Below, piece by piece: positions 35,988 through 44,413 of a stretch of DNA of 64,000 bases. This DNA is from Methanobrevibacter gottschalkii DSM 11977 (lineage in GTDB: Archaea; Methanobacteriota; Methanobacteria; Methanobacteriales; Methanobacteriaceae): positions 434,001 to 498,000 of the forward strand of contig NZ_RKRG01000002.1 in assembly GCF_003814835.1 (NCBI RefSeq), in the 5' to 3' direction. Positions within the stretch are counted from its first letter, which is position 1. Each line of letters opens with the position of its first letter. The position numbers and the translations under genes are program-made. Under the pieces are notes generated by a model that saw only the letters and a list, made by a program, of their open reading frames with translations, was not told the DNA's origin and did no database searches.

Positions 35988-36740
35988 ATAAAGTTCAACT
36001 TCTTTTCTTTCACTATTTTCACTTTCAAAAACAGGTTTTTTAGTTTCAAATGCTTCTCCGGTAAAACTTCTAGCATCTTCTTGACATATATGGATGCATG
36101 CAGTGCATCTTGAACATATGTCAAGGTCAACATCGGCAGGATCCTCATCAGGTATTGCATTTTCAGGACAGAAAGTAACACAATCATAACAGAATATGCA
36201 TTTATTCTGATCACAGCTTACGATAAAAGGCAATTGTTTGTAATCGGCATATGGTCTGTTTCCAGGAACTTCTGAGTTGAGGGATTCACCAGATTCCAAT
36301 TTTTCTACACATTTTTGTCCAAATTCATTGATTTTTTCCATATCTGCAGTATCTGGTCTTCCAACGGCAACACCATTAAAAATGGAGTGGTGGCTAACGG
36401 TGGAAATTGCTGCGATAACATCAAAGTTATTTTCTTTAAGAATATCTACTAATTCAATTAATGCATCGCCTACTTTAGCATTTCCATAGTTTGCAACAGC
36501 AATTGCTTTTGTGTTATTTCCTGTTAATTTCAATAGTCTATTGCGAGCGGTTTTTGGGATTCTTCCAGAAAAAACAGGCATTCCAACAATAACAATATCA
36601 CTGTCTGTAAATTCTTTAGTGTCATTAAAATGTAATAAATCACAAATCTCTTTTTCGTATTTGAAGTTAGTAGCTATTTTATCTACTATTTTTTTAGTAG
36701 TCCCAGATGGGCTAAAAAATATTCTAGTTATTTTTTTCAT
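35982..36740 (-). CDS. EFR1-type flavodoxin-ferredoxin protein
   Basis: A ~252-residue two-domain redox protein. Residues 1-~160 are flavodoxin-like, with the FMN loop FFSPSGTTKKIVD and VGMPVFSGRIPKTAR. Residues ~185-235 carry two [4Fe-4S] ferredoxin motifs, CIFCYDCVTFCPENAIP and CSRCTACIHICQEDA. EFR1-family proteins are thought to pass electrons between ferredoxin and flavin. ATG 36740 has AGGTGTGA upstream; a longer frame to 36770 lacks support. It stands alone, divergent from the M42 peptidase. Confidence 0.85.
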   Translation of the reverse strand: MKKITRIFFSPSGTTKKIVDKIATNFKYEKEICDLLHFNDTKEFTDSDIVIVGMPVFSGRIPKTARNRLLKLTGNNTKAIAVANYGNAKVGDALIELVDILKENNFDVIAAISTVSHHSIFNGVAVGRPDTADMEKINEFGQKCVEKLESGESLNSEVPGNRPYADYKQLPFIVSCDQNKCIFCYDCVTFCPENAIPDEDPADVDLDICSRCTACIHICQEDARSFTGEAFETKKPVFESENSERKEVELYL

Positions 36741-36841
36741 ATTCACACCTATTAATAATATGATTGTCAATATTTAAAAGTTTATCAAATAAAATAGAAA
36801 TTAATTAATATTATTAAACTATAAATTTATTTGGTGATATG

Positions 36842-37870
36842 ATGGAATTAATGAGAGAGCTATCTTTAACACCAGGCGTTTCTGGTTCCGAAGAAAAAAT
36901 AGCTGAAATTATTACACGTGAATTAAAAGATGTAGCTGATAAAATTGAAACTGACAGTATGGGAAACATTATTGCAACCAAAAAAGGTGAAAAAAAGGCT
37001 CCTACTGTAATGCTAGCATCTCACATGGATGAGATTGGTTTAATGGTAAGGTACATTGATGATGATGGTTTTATTAAATTCTCAAACATTGGTGGAATTA
37101 ATGATCAGATGTTAATGAACCAGACTGTAACTGTTCATTCTTCCGTTGGAGAACCGATTGTAGGAGTCATTGGTTCAAAACCACCTCACGTAACAACTGC
37201 TGAAGAAAAAAACAAAGTTGTTAAATCTACCGACATGTTTATTGATATTGGTGCAAAAGACAAAGAAGAAGCAGAGAAAATGGTTAGAATTGGAGACAAA
37301 ATGACATTCAATTCTTTATTTGCTGAATATCCAAATAATTTAATCATGGGTAAAGCATTAGACAATCGTGTAGGTTGCTATGTAATGATGGAAGTTTTAA
37401 AAAGAGTAGATACTAGAGCTACTGTTTATGGTGTAGGTACCGTTCAGGAAGAAGTAGGTCTTAAGGGAGCTAAAACTTCCGCATTTAGATTAAACCCTGA
37501 TCTTGCTATTGCACTTGATGTAACATTATCTGGTGATCATCCTGGAATTAAACCGGAGGAGGCGCCTGTAGTGATGGGTAAAGGTCCGGCTATTATATTG
37601 GCGGATGCAAGTGGAAGGGGTATTTTGACTCAACAGTCTGTAAAAGATTTGCTCATTAATGCTGGAGATGAAAATGAAATTCCATATCAGTTAGAAGTAA
37701 GTGATGGCGGCACTACTGATGGAACTGCAATACACTTAACTCGTGAAGGAATTCCAACAGGTGTTTTATCTGTTCCTACTCGTTATATACACACTCCGGT
37801 AAGTGTATGTAGTATGGATGATGTTGAAGCAACTATTCAATTAATTACAGAAGCCATAAATAATTTATAA
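36842..37870 (+). CDS. M42-family aminopeptidase
   Basis: A ~342-residue dinuclear-metal aminopeptidase (tetrahedral TET type). It shows [15 protein letters not shown], the metal ligands in [18 protein letters not shown] and [11 protein letters not shown], the Asp in [11 protein letters not shown], and the C-terminal His in [11 protein letters not shown]. It would cleave N-terminal residues from peptides in the cytoplasm. Two ATGs are adjacent; GGTGAT is 3 nt before the second (36842), so that one was chosen. The gene stands alone. Confidence 0.9.
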   Translation: MELMRELSLTPGVSGSEEKIAEIITRELKDVADKIETDSMGNIIATKKGEKKAPTVMLASHMDEIGLMVRYIDDDGFIKFSNIGGINDQMLMNQTVTVHSSVGEPIVGVIGSKPPHVTTAEEKNKVVKSTDMFIDIGAKDKEEAEKMVRIGDKMTFNSLFAEYPNNLIMGKALDNRVGCYVMMEVLKRVDTRATVYGVGTVQEEVGLKGAKTSAFRLNPDLAIALDVTLSGDHPGIKPEEAPVVMGKGPAIILADASGRGILTQQSVKDLLINAGDENEIPYQLEVSDGGTTDGTAIHLTREGIPTGVLSVPTRYIHTPVSVCSMDDVEATIQLITEAINNL

Positions 37871-37944
37871 GACTTCTATAAACTTAGTTTATTATATTTG
37901 ATTATAATAAACTCTTATTTTTTTATTATAACTGTAAATAATAG

Positions 37945-38430
37945 TTATTTAAATCTGTCATCTGATTTTTGCGATTTTGCTTTTTGGTGTTTTGATTCAA
38001 ACCATCCTATTTTTAGTTCATCAATTGTATCTTCGTATAATTGTGGAACATATGGTTTAATATCTAAAAGTGGAGTTCCATTAAGAATATCTACATTTTC
38101 AACATGTACTTTGTTTCCTTCAACTTTATTTACTTTAACAACACTCATTCCAATACGATTTGGCCTTTTTGGAGATCTTGTTGCAAAAACACCATGAGTT
38201 TTTGTATCCATAAACGGTTTTACTTCAAGTTTGTATCCTTCAACTTTGTGAAGTAAATAAATTAAATGAATGTGTGAAAAATCTTTTAAATCTTTTAGTC
38301 CATCAACAAATTTATCTTTAATTTCAATGGTTCCTTTAATTCCTTTTGCTCCTGTAGGCTGAATTGGCATACCTTCAATTTCTTTAAATTCAGTATGTAT
38401 TGTACCAATTGATTCTAATTCGATATTCAT
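37945..38430 (-). CDS. trmO: TsaA/TrmO-family tRNA m6t6A37 methyltransferase
   Basis: A ~161-residue protein of the TsaA-like fold. IGTIHTEFKEIEGMPIQP starts the domain. KDFSHIHLIYLLHK and THGVFATRSPKRPNRIGMSVVK, with RSPKRPNRIG as the SAM-binding hallmark, follow, then VDILNGTPLLDIKPYVP. TrmO adds a methyl group to t6A37 of tRNA. The start at 38430 fits family members; an ATG at 38451 is possible, as neither has a strong RBS. It is convergent with the peptidase gene. Confidence 0.83.
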   Translation of the reverse strand: MNIELESIGTIHTEFKEIEGMPIQPTGAKGIKGTIEIKDKFVDGLKDLKDFSHIHLIYLLHKVEGYKLEVKPFMDTKTHGVFATRSPKRPNRIGMSVVKVNKVEGNKVHVENVDILNGTPLLDIKPYVPQLYEDTIDELKIGWFESKHQKAKSQKSDDRFK

Positions 38431-38481
38431 AGTTATTATATTCAACTTCATATATTAAAATACTTTCTTTTTTTAATTTAC

Positions 38482-38594
38482 GATATGAATTATTTTCCGT
38501 AATCGTATAAAAACATTGATTTTATAAAAAAACAAAACATTTATATTTAATTTTGTATAATATAATATTCAATGTATGAATGATATGAATTATT
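38482..38594. repeat. 13-bp direct repeat GATATGAATTATT upstream of molbindin
   Basis: GATATGAATTATT occurs at 38482-38494 and 38582-38594, exactly 100 bp apart, within the leader region of the molbindin gene. The second copy extends into a perfect inverted repeat. Confidence 0.5.
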
Positions 38595-38602
38595 ATTCAT
38601 AT
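38583..38602. promoter_or_regulatory. Operator-like palindrome before molbindin
   Basis: ATATGAAT-TATT-ATTCATAT is a perfect inverted repeat ending 23 bp before the molbindin start. Further half-sites (ATTCA, TATGAAT) precede it, and the TATA-like GTATAATATAATATT around 38555-38569 places it near the transcription start. A metal- or oxyanion-responsive repressor is a reasonable guess. Confidence 0.45.
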
Positions 38603-38625
38603 TTAATATAAGGAGATTAATTAAT

Positions 38626-38832
38626 ATGCAACTTAGTGCAAGAAATCAATTAAATGGAAAAGTAACTGGCGTGGAGAAAGGTGCTGTAATGGCTAACATC
38701 AAAATAGAAGTAAGTGAACCTAGCACTATTACTGCGATTATTACCAAAGAATCTGCAGAAAAATTAGGTTTAGCTGAAGGTGATGATGTAACTGCCATCA
38801 TCAAATCTACTGAAGTTATAATTGGAAAATAA
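38626..38832 (+). CDS. Molbindin (TOBE/Mop-domain oxyanion-binding protein)
   Basis: A 68-residue single Mop/TOBE domain: LSARNQLNGKVTGVEKGAVM and ITKESAEKLGLAEGDDVTAIIKSTEVII, marked by SARNQLNGKV and LGLAEGD. Molbindins assemble into hexamers that store or buffer molybdate or tungstate, the metals of formylmethanofuran dehydrogenase. AAGGAG lies 10 nt before the ATG. The molybdopterin gene moaE is next, convergent. Confidence 0.88.
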   Translation: MQLSARNQLNGKVTGVEKGAVMANIKIEVSEPSTITAIITKESAEKLGLAEGDDVTAIIKSTEVIIGK

Positions 38833-38849
38833 GTTTAGGATTGTTGGGA

Positions 38850-38990
38850 TTAGTATCCCATAAATCCCAATAATATTAAAATTATAAAAATAATTACTCC
38901 TGCTTTTAATAATGTTTTTAAGTTTTTAATTATTGCATAAACTATTAAAAACAAGAGTATTAATCTTAAAATGAAAAATAAGGAAATCAA
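38850..38990 (-). CDS. 46-residue two-helix membrane protein downstream of moaE
   Basis: A small ORF that starts TTG 2 nt after the moaE stop. The last moaE codons, GCT GGA GGA TAA, supply a GGAGGAT ribosome binding site 5 nt upstream. The product, which begins MISLFFILRLILLFLIVYAI, has two hydrophobic helices (residues 3-20 and 30-45) joined by KNLKTLLKAG, and ends GFMGY. The coupling and strong RBS support translation. The function is unknown. The stop lies in an inverted repeat, TTGGGATT/AATCCCAA. Confidence 0.5.
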   Translation of the reverse strand: MISLFFILRLILLFLIVYAIIKNLKTLLKAGVIIFIILILLGFMGY

Positions 38991-38992
38991 GT

Positions 38993-39430
38993 TTATCCTC
39001 CAGCTAGAATGACTTTTGTTCCTTCATCAGAAATTTCTTCTTTTTTAAAATCAACATCGAATTTCACGGTTTCTATTACTTCTTTTAAAGCTTTATAACT
39101 TTCATCTCTATGATAACCTAAAACAGCAACTAAGAATAATAAATCGCCAGTGTAAAATTCACCAATGTAGTGTACTACTGAGATTTCAGCAACATTGTAT
39201 TTGATTTTGGCATTTTCAACGATTTTTTCAATTTCGGACTTTGTTTTTTCTTTATCAGGGGTAGTTAAAATTAACTTTTGTAAGTTCATATTTTCTTCTT
39301 TTCCTCTTACAAAACCTTCAAAACTAAAAATAGCTCCGCAGTAATCAACTTTTGAATTTTTTTTCAATTCATCGATTAGATCAGCTGTAGTAATTTTATC
39401 TTCTTTTGATTCAATGACTCTTACGACCAT
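38993..39430 (-). CDS. moaE: Molybdopterin synthase catalytic subunit (MoaE)
   Basis: A ~145-residue MoaE-like protein: VDYCGAIFSFEGFVRGKEEN is the N-terminal core. AEISVVHYIGEFYTGDLLFLVAVLGYHRDESYKALKEVIE, seen as VVHYIGEFYTGD and GYHRDESYKAL, is the MoaE signature, and VDFKKEE replaces the usual 'PIWKKE'. It inserts sulfur into precursor Z to form molybdopterin with MoaD. ATG 39430 is placed after GGAGATGAAAATA. It forms a unit with the small membrane ORF downstream. Confidence 0.82.
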   Translation of the reverse strand: MVVRVIESKEDKITTADLIDELKKNSKVDYCGAIFSFEGFVRGKEENMNLQKLILTTPDKEKTKSEIEKIVENAKIKYNVAEISVVHYIGEFYTGDLLFLVAVLGYHRDESYKALKEVIETVKFDVDFKKEEISDEGTKVILAGG

Positions 39431-39481
39431 TATTTTCATCTCCTTTTATATTGTATATTTTTTACATATTAATAACTATTG

Positions 39482-40024
<543 letters not shown>

Positions 40025-40735
40025 TTACGGTTCTAAACTATCTAAACTTTTAATTAAATTGTCTGCAGTTTTTTGTTTTTCCATTAATGCATCAGTAATT
40101 GAAGTTTCCATAAGTAATGTAGTAACTCCTTTACTTGCAATCGGTTTTGTAACTTTTTCAGGGCTTGTTCCTTCACTAAATTGATAATCCACTAAATTAA
40201 CATCATTAGCAATATGTGAAATATAGGAGTCAACTGTGTTGGTTCTGTTGGATAAACTAAATATAAAATTTGAATATTCATAATCTGGGTTTATTTCATG
40301 AACATCCAATACAATAAATGGCTTATCCTTAACAATATTTGGAACAATGAATTTGTTAGCTAATTCTTCACCAGCAGGCCTTGTATCTTCACGGGAAGTT
40401 AAATTATCTTTTGTTTTAATATAATATATTACATATTTTTTAGTAAGATTATTAGTTCCATTTTCGGAAGTAATATTATAAATTGTATTATTCACCGCTT
40501 CGTGAATTTCATGTTCTCTTGGATGGACTCCTAAAATAAGTCCAACGGTTTCATTAGAGGACATATTACCGGCTTCAATTTTATAAACAGTACCATTAGC
40601 ATTGTGCCCTACATTTGTAATATTATAAACATTATCTGGAGTGTTCATCATGGAACTAACGATAATTGATAAATTAAATATTACAATAGCTATTAGAACA
40701 ATAAGTAATATTTGGTATTGCATTTTTTTATTCAT
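40025..40735 (-). CDS. Membrane-anchored M14/AstE-like metallopeptidase homologue
   Basis: A 236-residue protein with an N-terminal membrane anchor (about residues 8-28) and an extracytoplasmic domain with many Asn-x-Ser/Thr sequons. LGVHPREHEIHEAVN near residue 68 resembles the zinc-binding His-x-x-Glu of M14/AstE hydrolases. IVLDVHEIN near 142 could give the third His ligand, and LLMETS near 212 the catalytic Glu. The length and fold are compatible with a small carboxypeptidase or amidohydrolase. In this pseudomurein organism it might trim cell-wall peptides, but that is a guess. It precedes the NMNAT gene on one strand. Confidence 0.5.
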   Translation of the reverse strand: MNKKMQYQILLIVLIAIVIFNLSIIVSSMMNTPDNVYNITNVGHNANGTVYKIEAGNMSSNETVGLILGVHPREHEIHEAVNNTIYNITSENGTNNLTKKYVIYYIKTKDNLTSREDTRPAGEELANKFIVPNIVKDKPFIVLDVHEINPDYEYSNFIFSLSNRTNTVDSYISHIANDVNLVDYQFSEGTSPEKVTKPIASKGVTTLLMETSITDALMEKQKTADNLIKSLDSLEP

Positions 40736-40834
40736 AAGATAACCTTATTCAGTTTTAATATATTAGATATCTAACTAAACTTATATTAAAGACTTTTTAC
40801 TTATATTTAATTAATTAAATTAAGGAGTTTGCTC

Positions 40835-41509
40835 ATGGAAAATAAAAATATGATTATTATTTTTGCGGCAGTTGCTGTGGTAATTATTGCAATCGCCGGC
40901 ATTTTATTTGCTACTGGATTCATTGGCGGTAATGATGTCGAAACTACTCCATTTAAAATGAGTTTTATGGAAGGTAGTTTTATAGGTAATGTAAGTCTTG
41001 AAAATGATAAAGAGAAATTCATGCATTCTTATGAGGATAAAGAAAATAAAATAACTTATAATATTTCCACTGTGGACAACTCTTCAGTATTAATGGAAAT
41101 ATATCAAATTCAAGGTTTGGGTAATCCTGAAGTAAGATCATTCAATGGCAATGAATGGAATATTTACTTTACACAGGCAGTTCCAAATAATAATTCAAGC
41201 ACTAATTCTTCTAATGGGGATGATGCAATGAATATTATTATTGGAGAATCACAAGGTAAAAAACAAGGTTATTTGATTTATATGATTATTGATGGCAAAT
41301 CTAAAATCAATGCCACCGGTAAAATGTATGGCGAAGCATATACTAATTATTTTGAACCTTTACTTGAAAGTTTAACTTTGAAAGAAAGTAAGAATGTTCC
41401 ACATATTTATGATGAATTTGGACTTACAAAAGAACAGTTTGATTATCAGATTGATTTGATACGTCAGTATAAATCTGGAAATACTTCTGCACTTCAGGGA
41501 GCTCAATAG
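40835..41509 (+). CDS. Membrane-anchored hypothetical protein
   Basis: A ~224-residue protein with a single N-terminal helix (NMIIIFAAVAVVIIAIAGIL) and an extracytoplasmic beta-rich domain with a Ser/Asn-rich stretch and several N-glycosylation sequons. I recognise no family. TAAGGAG lies 8 nt before ATG 40835. The tsr3 gene follows after 2 nt. Confidence 0.6.
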   Translation: MENKNMIIIFAAVAVVIIAIAGILFATGFIGGNDVETTPFKMSFMEGSFIGNVSLENDKEKFMHSYEDKENKITYNISTVDNSSVLMEIYQIQGLGNPEVRSFNGNEWNIYFTQAVPNNNSSTNSSNGDDAMNIIIGESQGKKQGYLIYMIIDGKSKINATGKMYGEAYTNYFEPLLESLTLKESKNVPHIYDEFGLTKEQFDYQIDLIRQYKSGNTSALQGAQ

Positions 41510-41511
41510 CT

Positions 41512-42042
41512 ATGAGAATTACAGTTTTTCACGCAAATGAATGTGATAGAAAGAAATGCACTTCCATAAAAATGGAAAAAATGGGTAAATGTAGATTGGT
41601 TTATGATATAAATAAAATTCCTGGTGGTGCAGTAGTTCTAAATCCATATGCGGAGAAAGCTGTATCTTATGAAGATTATAAATATGTACAGAGAAGGGGT
41701 GTTGTTGGTTTGGATTGTTCTTGGAATGAAGTATCCCAATCTAAAAAATTCTTTTCCTTGTCAAAATATCACAGGTCACTTCCTTTTTTAATAGCAACAA
41801 ACCCTGTAAATTATGGAAAGCCATGTATCTTATCTACAGTTGAAGCTATTGCTGCAACACTTTATATTACACGTTTCAAAGATGAGGCATATGATATGAT
41901 GGATGGTTTTAAATGGGGTCATACATTTTTAGAGCTAAATCAGGATTTGCTTGAGGCGTATAGTGAAGTAGACACTAGTGCTGAAGTTGTTCGTCTTCAA
42001 AATGAATTTTTAGAAAATTCTAAAAAGGAAGTAAATGATTGA
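41512..42042 (+). CDS. tsr3: Tsr3, 16S rRNA aminocarboxypropyltransferase
   Basis: A 176-residue DUF367/Tsr3 family protein. The RLI-like N-terminus (ECDRKKCTSIKMEKMG) and GVVGLDCSWNEV, RSLPFLIATNPVNYGKP and LSTVEAIAATLYI are the conserved blocks. It transfers an aminocarboxypropyl group from SAM to a hypermodified pseudouridine of small-subunit rRNA. The length is normal. It ends just before a terminator, and L40e follows. Confidence 0.88.
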   Translation: MRITVFHANECDRKKCTSIKMEKMGKCRLVYDINKIPGGAVVLNPYAEKAVSYEDYKYVQRRGVVGLDCSWNEVSQSKKFFSLSKYHRSLPFLIATNPVNYGKPCILSTVEAIAATLYITRFKDEAYDMMDGFKWGHTFLELNQDLLEAYSEVDTSAEVVRLQNEFLENSKKEVND

Positions 42043-42065
42043 GTTGATTGGCATATTTTGATTTT

Positions 42066-42091
42066 AAAGAGATTTTTTAGCTAATCTCTTT
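42066..42091 (+). terminator. Terminator after tsr3
   Basis: AAAGAGATT and AATCTCTTT form a perfect 9-bp stem around an 8-nt loop, 24 nt after the tsr3 stop, followed by TTATT. Confidence 0.5.
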
Positions 42092-42261
42092 TATTAATCA
42101 ACTTGCTGAATAATATTTTTTTATAAATGCATATTTTCCTTATTTTAGGTTAAAATAACTAAACATTTAAATACTATTAAATTTAAACAATTAATTAATA
42201 GTTATGAATACCATAACAGTTTATTATTATTAATTTTCACGATTATAAGGAGGAGTTTTTA

Positions 42262-42408
42262 ATGGCAAGATTCGAAGAAGCAGAAAACAGAATGTTCAAT
42301 GTAAAAATCTGTTTAAAATGTAACGCTCGTAACCCTGCTGGTGCTACAACTTGTAGAAAATGTGGTTACAAAGGTTTAAGATACAAAGCTAAAGAACCAA
42401 GAGGATAG
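42262..42408 (+). CDS. rpl40e: 50S ribosomal protein L40e
   Basis: A 48-residue basic zinc-ribbon ribosomal protein. Two CxxC knuckles, [19 protein letters not shown], hold one zinc; [12 protein letters not shown] closes the protein. AGGAGG lies 8 nt before the ATG. It has its own promoter region after the tsr3 terminator. Confidence 0.93.
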   Translation: MARFEEAENRMFNVKICLKCNARNPAGATTCRKCGYKGLRYKAKEPRG

Positions 42409-42522
42409 GCTCATTCTCTTATCTTTTTATTTATTTTTTTAAAACTTATTCTTGACTAATTTTTATTTATTAACAATTAATTTAATATATTATTTTTAAT
42501 AAAACTTATTTTAGGTATTCTT

Positions 42523-43275
42523 ATGAAAGATGTTGAAAATTATATTCGAGATATATTGAAAAGTAGGAAGATACACTTTACTTTAATTGACCCTGATGAA
42601 CAGACACCAGAAGAAGCTTTGGAAATAGCCACTCAAGCTATTGAAGGTGGAACTGATGGTATTATGATTGGAGGATCTACTGTTAATGGTGATGATGTAA
42701 ACAATACTTGCAAAATATTATCTGAAAATATTGCCGTTCCGATTATTATTTTTCCGGGCAATACTAGTAGTGTAAGTGAATATGCTGATGCTATTTTTTA
42801 CATGAGTTATGTAAACTCAAGAGATCCATATTGGATTAATGGTGCTCAAGCATTAGCTGCCCCGGCAGTTAAAGCATCTGGAATGGAAATATTATCAATG
42901 CATTACATGGTTGTTTCTCCTGGAGGAACTGTTGGCTGGGTTGGAGATGCAAATTTAGTACCTAGAAACAAACCTAAAATTCCTGCAGCTTATGCAATGT
43001 CTGCAGAATTATTTGGGATTAAGTTTTTTTATCTTGAAGCAGGTTCTGGTGCAGAAGAACCAGTTCCACCAAAAATGGTTGGTTATGCTAAAATGGCAGG
43101 TCCAAAAAATATTCTTGTCGTTGGCGGAGGAATCCGTGATGGCAAAGCAGCTTATATGGCTGCAAAAGCCGGTGGGGATGTTATTGTAACAGGTACTGTT
43201 GTTGAAGAAGTAGATGATGTGAAAACTAAAATTCAAGAAATAACCGGAGCTATTTTAAAAGCTTCAATGGAGTAG
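42523..43275 (+). CDS. Geranylgeranylglyceryl phosphate synthase
   Basis: A 250-residue TIM-barrel GGGP synthase (PcrB-like). KIHFTLIDPDEQTPEEAL, GIMIGGSTVNGDD, and IIIFPGNTSSVSEYAD are early motifs. FFYLEAGSGAEEPVPPKMV and VGGGIRDGKAAYMAAKAGGDVIVTG, seen as EAGSGAEEPVP and VGGGIRDG, are the phosphate-binding end. It makes the first ether bond of archaeal membrane lipids. The gene is followed by nurA after 64 nt. Confidence 0.92.
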   Translation: MKDVENYIRDILKSRKIHFTLIDPDEQTPEEALEIATQAIEGGTDGIMIGGSTVNGDDVNNTCKILSENIAVPIIIFPGNTSSVSEYADAIFYMSYVNSRDPYWINGAQALAAPAVKASGMEILSMHYMVVSPGGTVGWVGDANLVPRNKPKIPAAYAMSAELFGIKFFYLEAGSGAEEPVPPKMVGYAKMAGPKNILVVGGGIRDGKAAYMAAKAGGDVIVTGTVVEEVDDVKTKIQEITGAILKASME

Positions 43276-43288
43276 TTTTCAGCTGCTC
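43276..43288 (+). promoter_or_regulatory. Degenerate copy of the repair-associated element before nurA
   Basis: TTTTCAGCTGCTC differs from TTTTCAAATGCTC at two positions. It reads in the sense direction of nurA, 51 nt before its start. It could also be part of an imperfect terminator hairpin (AGTAG/CTGCT) of the preceding gene. Confidence 0.3.
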
Positions 43289-43339
43289 TTACCATACTTT
43301 TTTTATTTATTATTAACATAGTCATTAAACAGTGATATT

Positions 43340-44413
43340 ATGTTAAATTCATTATACGAAAAAGCCATAGCTAAAAGAGGATTTATTCATGATATTGATT
43401 CACAAACTGATGTTGAATCTCAATTGGAGTATAAATGGTTTAATAGAGATATTCTAGAAATTGATAATGGTTTTTCTATTGCTGCAGGAGATGGAAGTTT
43501 CAACAAAAAGAAATTTCTAACAACTAATTTTTGTGCAGTAGGCGCTGAATCTATAATTTATGATGGTAAAATTAAGAAGATAGATGATTCAGATATTTTT
43601 GATATTCCGCATGTCTCTTTTTTAGATGAATTGCTCAGTAATTATATGGCTATTTATGAACTTAAATGTGCACTTAGAACCATTAAAGAATATAATGTTG
43701 ATTATTATATGATTGATGGATCTATTTTAGGAGATTTACAAAACCCATTTCCAAGAGGTGCTAAATTACCCTCCAAACTTAAAAATAATTTAGATGATAT
43801 TCTACTTAAAGAATTTGAGAGAAGATTAAACATAAAAAAATATGGATTAATATTTCCAGAAATTAGGGATTCACTAAATCTTGTTGAATTTCCAAAAAAT
43901 GAAAATTCAAATAAAATTGAAGAATATAATCTTCACCTTGCTTCTATTGAAAAAATAATTCTATTAAAAGAAATTTTACAATTTAGAAAAAAAATCATTT
44001 CAATTTCAAAAACTTCATCTGATAATGATTTATTTCATTGGAATATTCCAGATATTGCATTCTTAGATAAATTTACAGAAAAGCAGGGAATTTCATTAAT
44101 TAAACATAAAACAGTATATAAAAAAACAGCATTTCCATACTTTAATGATTTTTTTAAGAGTATAACATTTACAATCTTTTATATTCGTTTACAAGATAAT
44201 AAAAATGTATTGAAAGTTGAATTGCCTTATAAGGCATCAAAAGAGGACGTATTTGAATTAATTAAAAAGATTAATGCATTAACAGTTCAAGGTTATCCAT
44301 ATTTACTTAATAAAGCACATAATGATGTTGTAATTACAGATAAGAATATTAAGGAATTATTAAAAATAGCTAAAATTTATGAAACAACTAATAGGGAAGT
44401 GATGTCATGGTAG
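43340..44413 (+). CDS. nurA: NurA 5'-3' nuclease
   Basis: A 357-residue NurA-domain nuclease. The two metal-binding Asp are Asp51 in FSIAAGDGSFNKK and Asp126 in DYYMIDGSIL. It forms a dimer on the HerA hexamer and resects DNA ends with Mre11-Rad50 during archaeal recombination. The 3' end overlaps herA by 7 nt. A degenerate element resembling the mre11 motif lies 51 nt upstream of its start. Confidence 0.87.
   Translation: MLNSLYEKAIAKRGFIHDIDSQTDVESQLEYKWFNRDILEIDNGFSIAAGDGSFNKKKFLTTNFCAVGAESIIYDGKIKKIDDSDIFDIPHVSFLDELLSNYMAIYELKCALRTIKEYNVDYYMIDGSILGDLQNPFPRGAKLPSKLKNNLDDILLKEFERRLNIKKYGLIFPEIRDSLNLVEFPKNENSNKIEEYNLHLASIEKIILLKEILQFRKKIISISKTSSDNDLFHWNIPDIAFLDKFTEKQGISLIKHKTVYKKTAFPYFNDFFKSITFTIFYIRLQDNKNVLKVELPYKASKEDVFELIKKINALTVQGYPYLLNKAHNDVVITDKNIKELLKIAKIYETTNREVMSW

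Noticed and set aside
35828-36214. A 128-codon minus-strand frame across the end of the repeat protein and the ferredoxin gene
   Set aside because: It overlaps two well supported genes and shows no domain or RBS.
43276-43288. The pre-nurA site as a full copy of the repair-associated element
   Set aside because: Two of the 13 positions differ and the site may be part of a terminator; it is listed only as degenerate.
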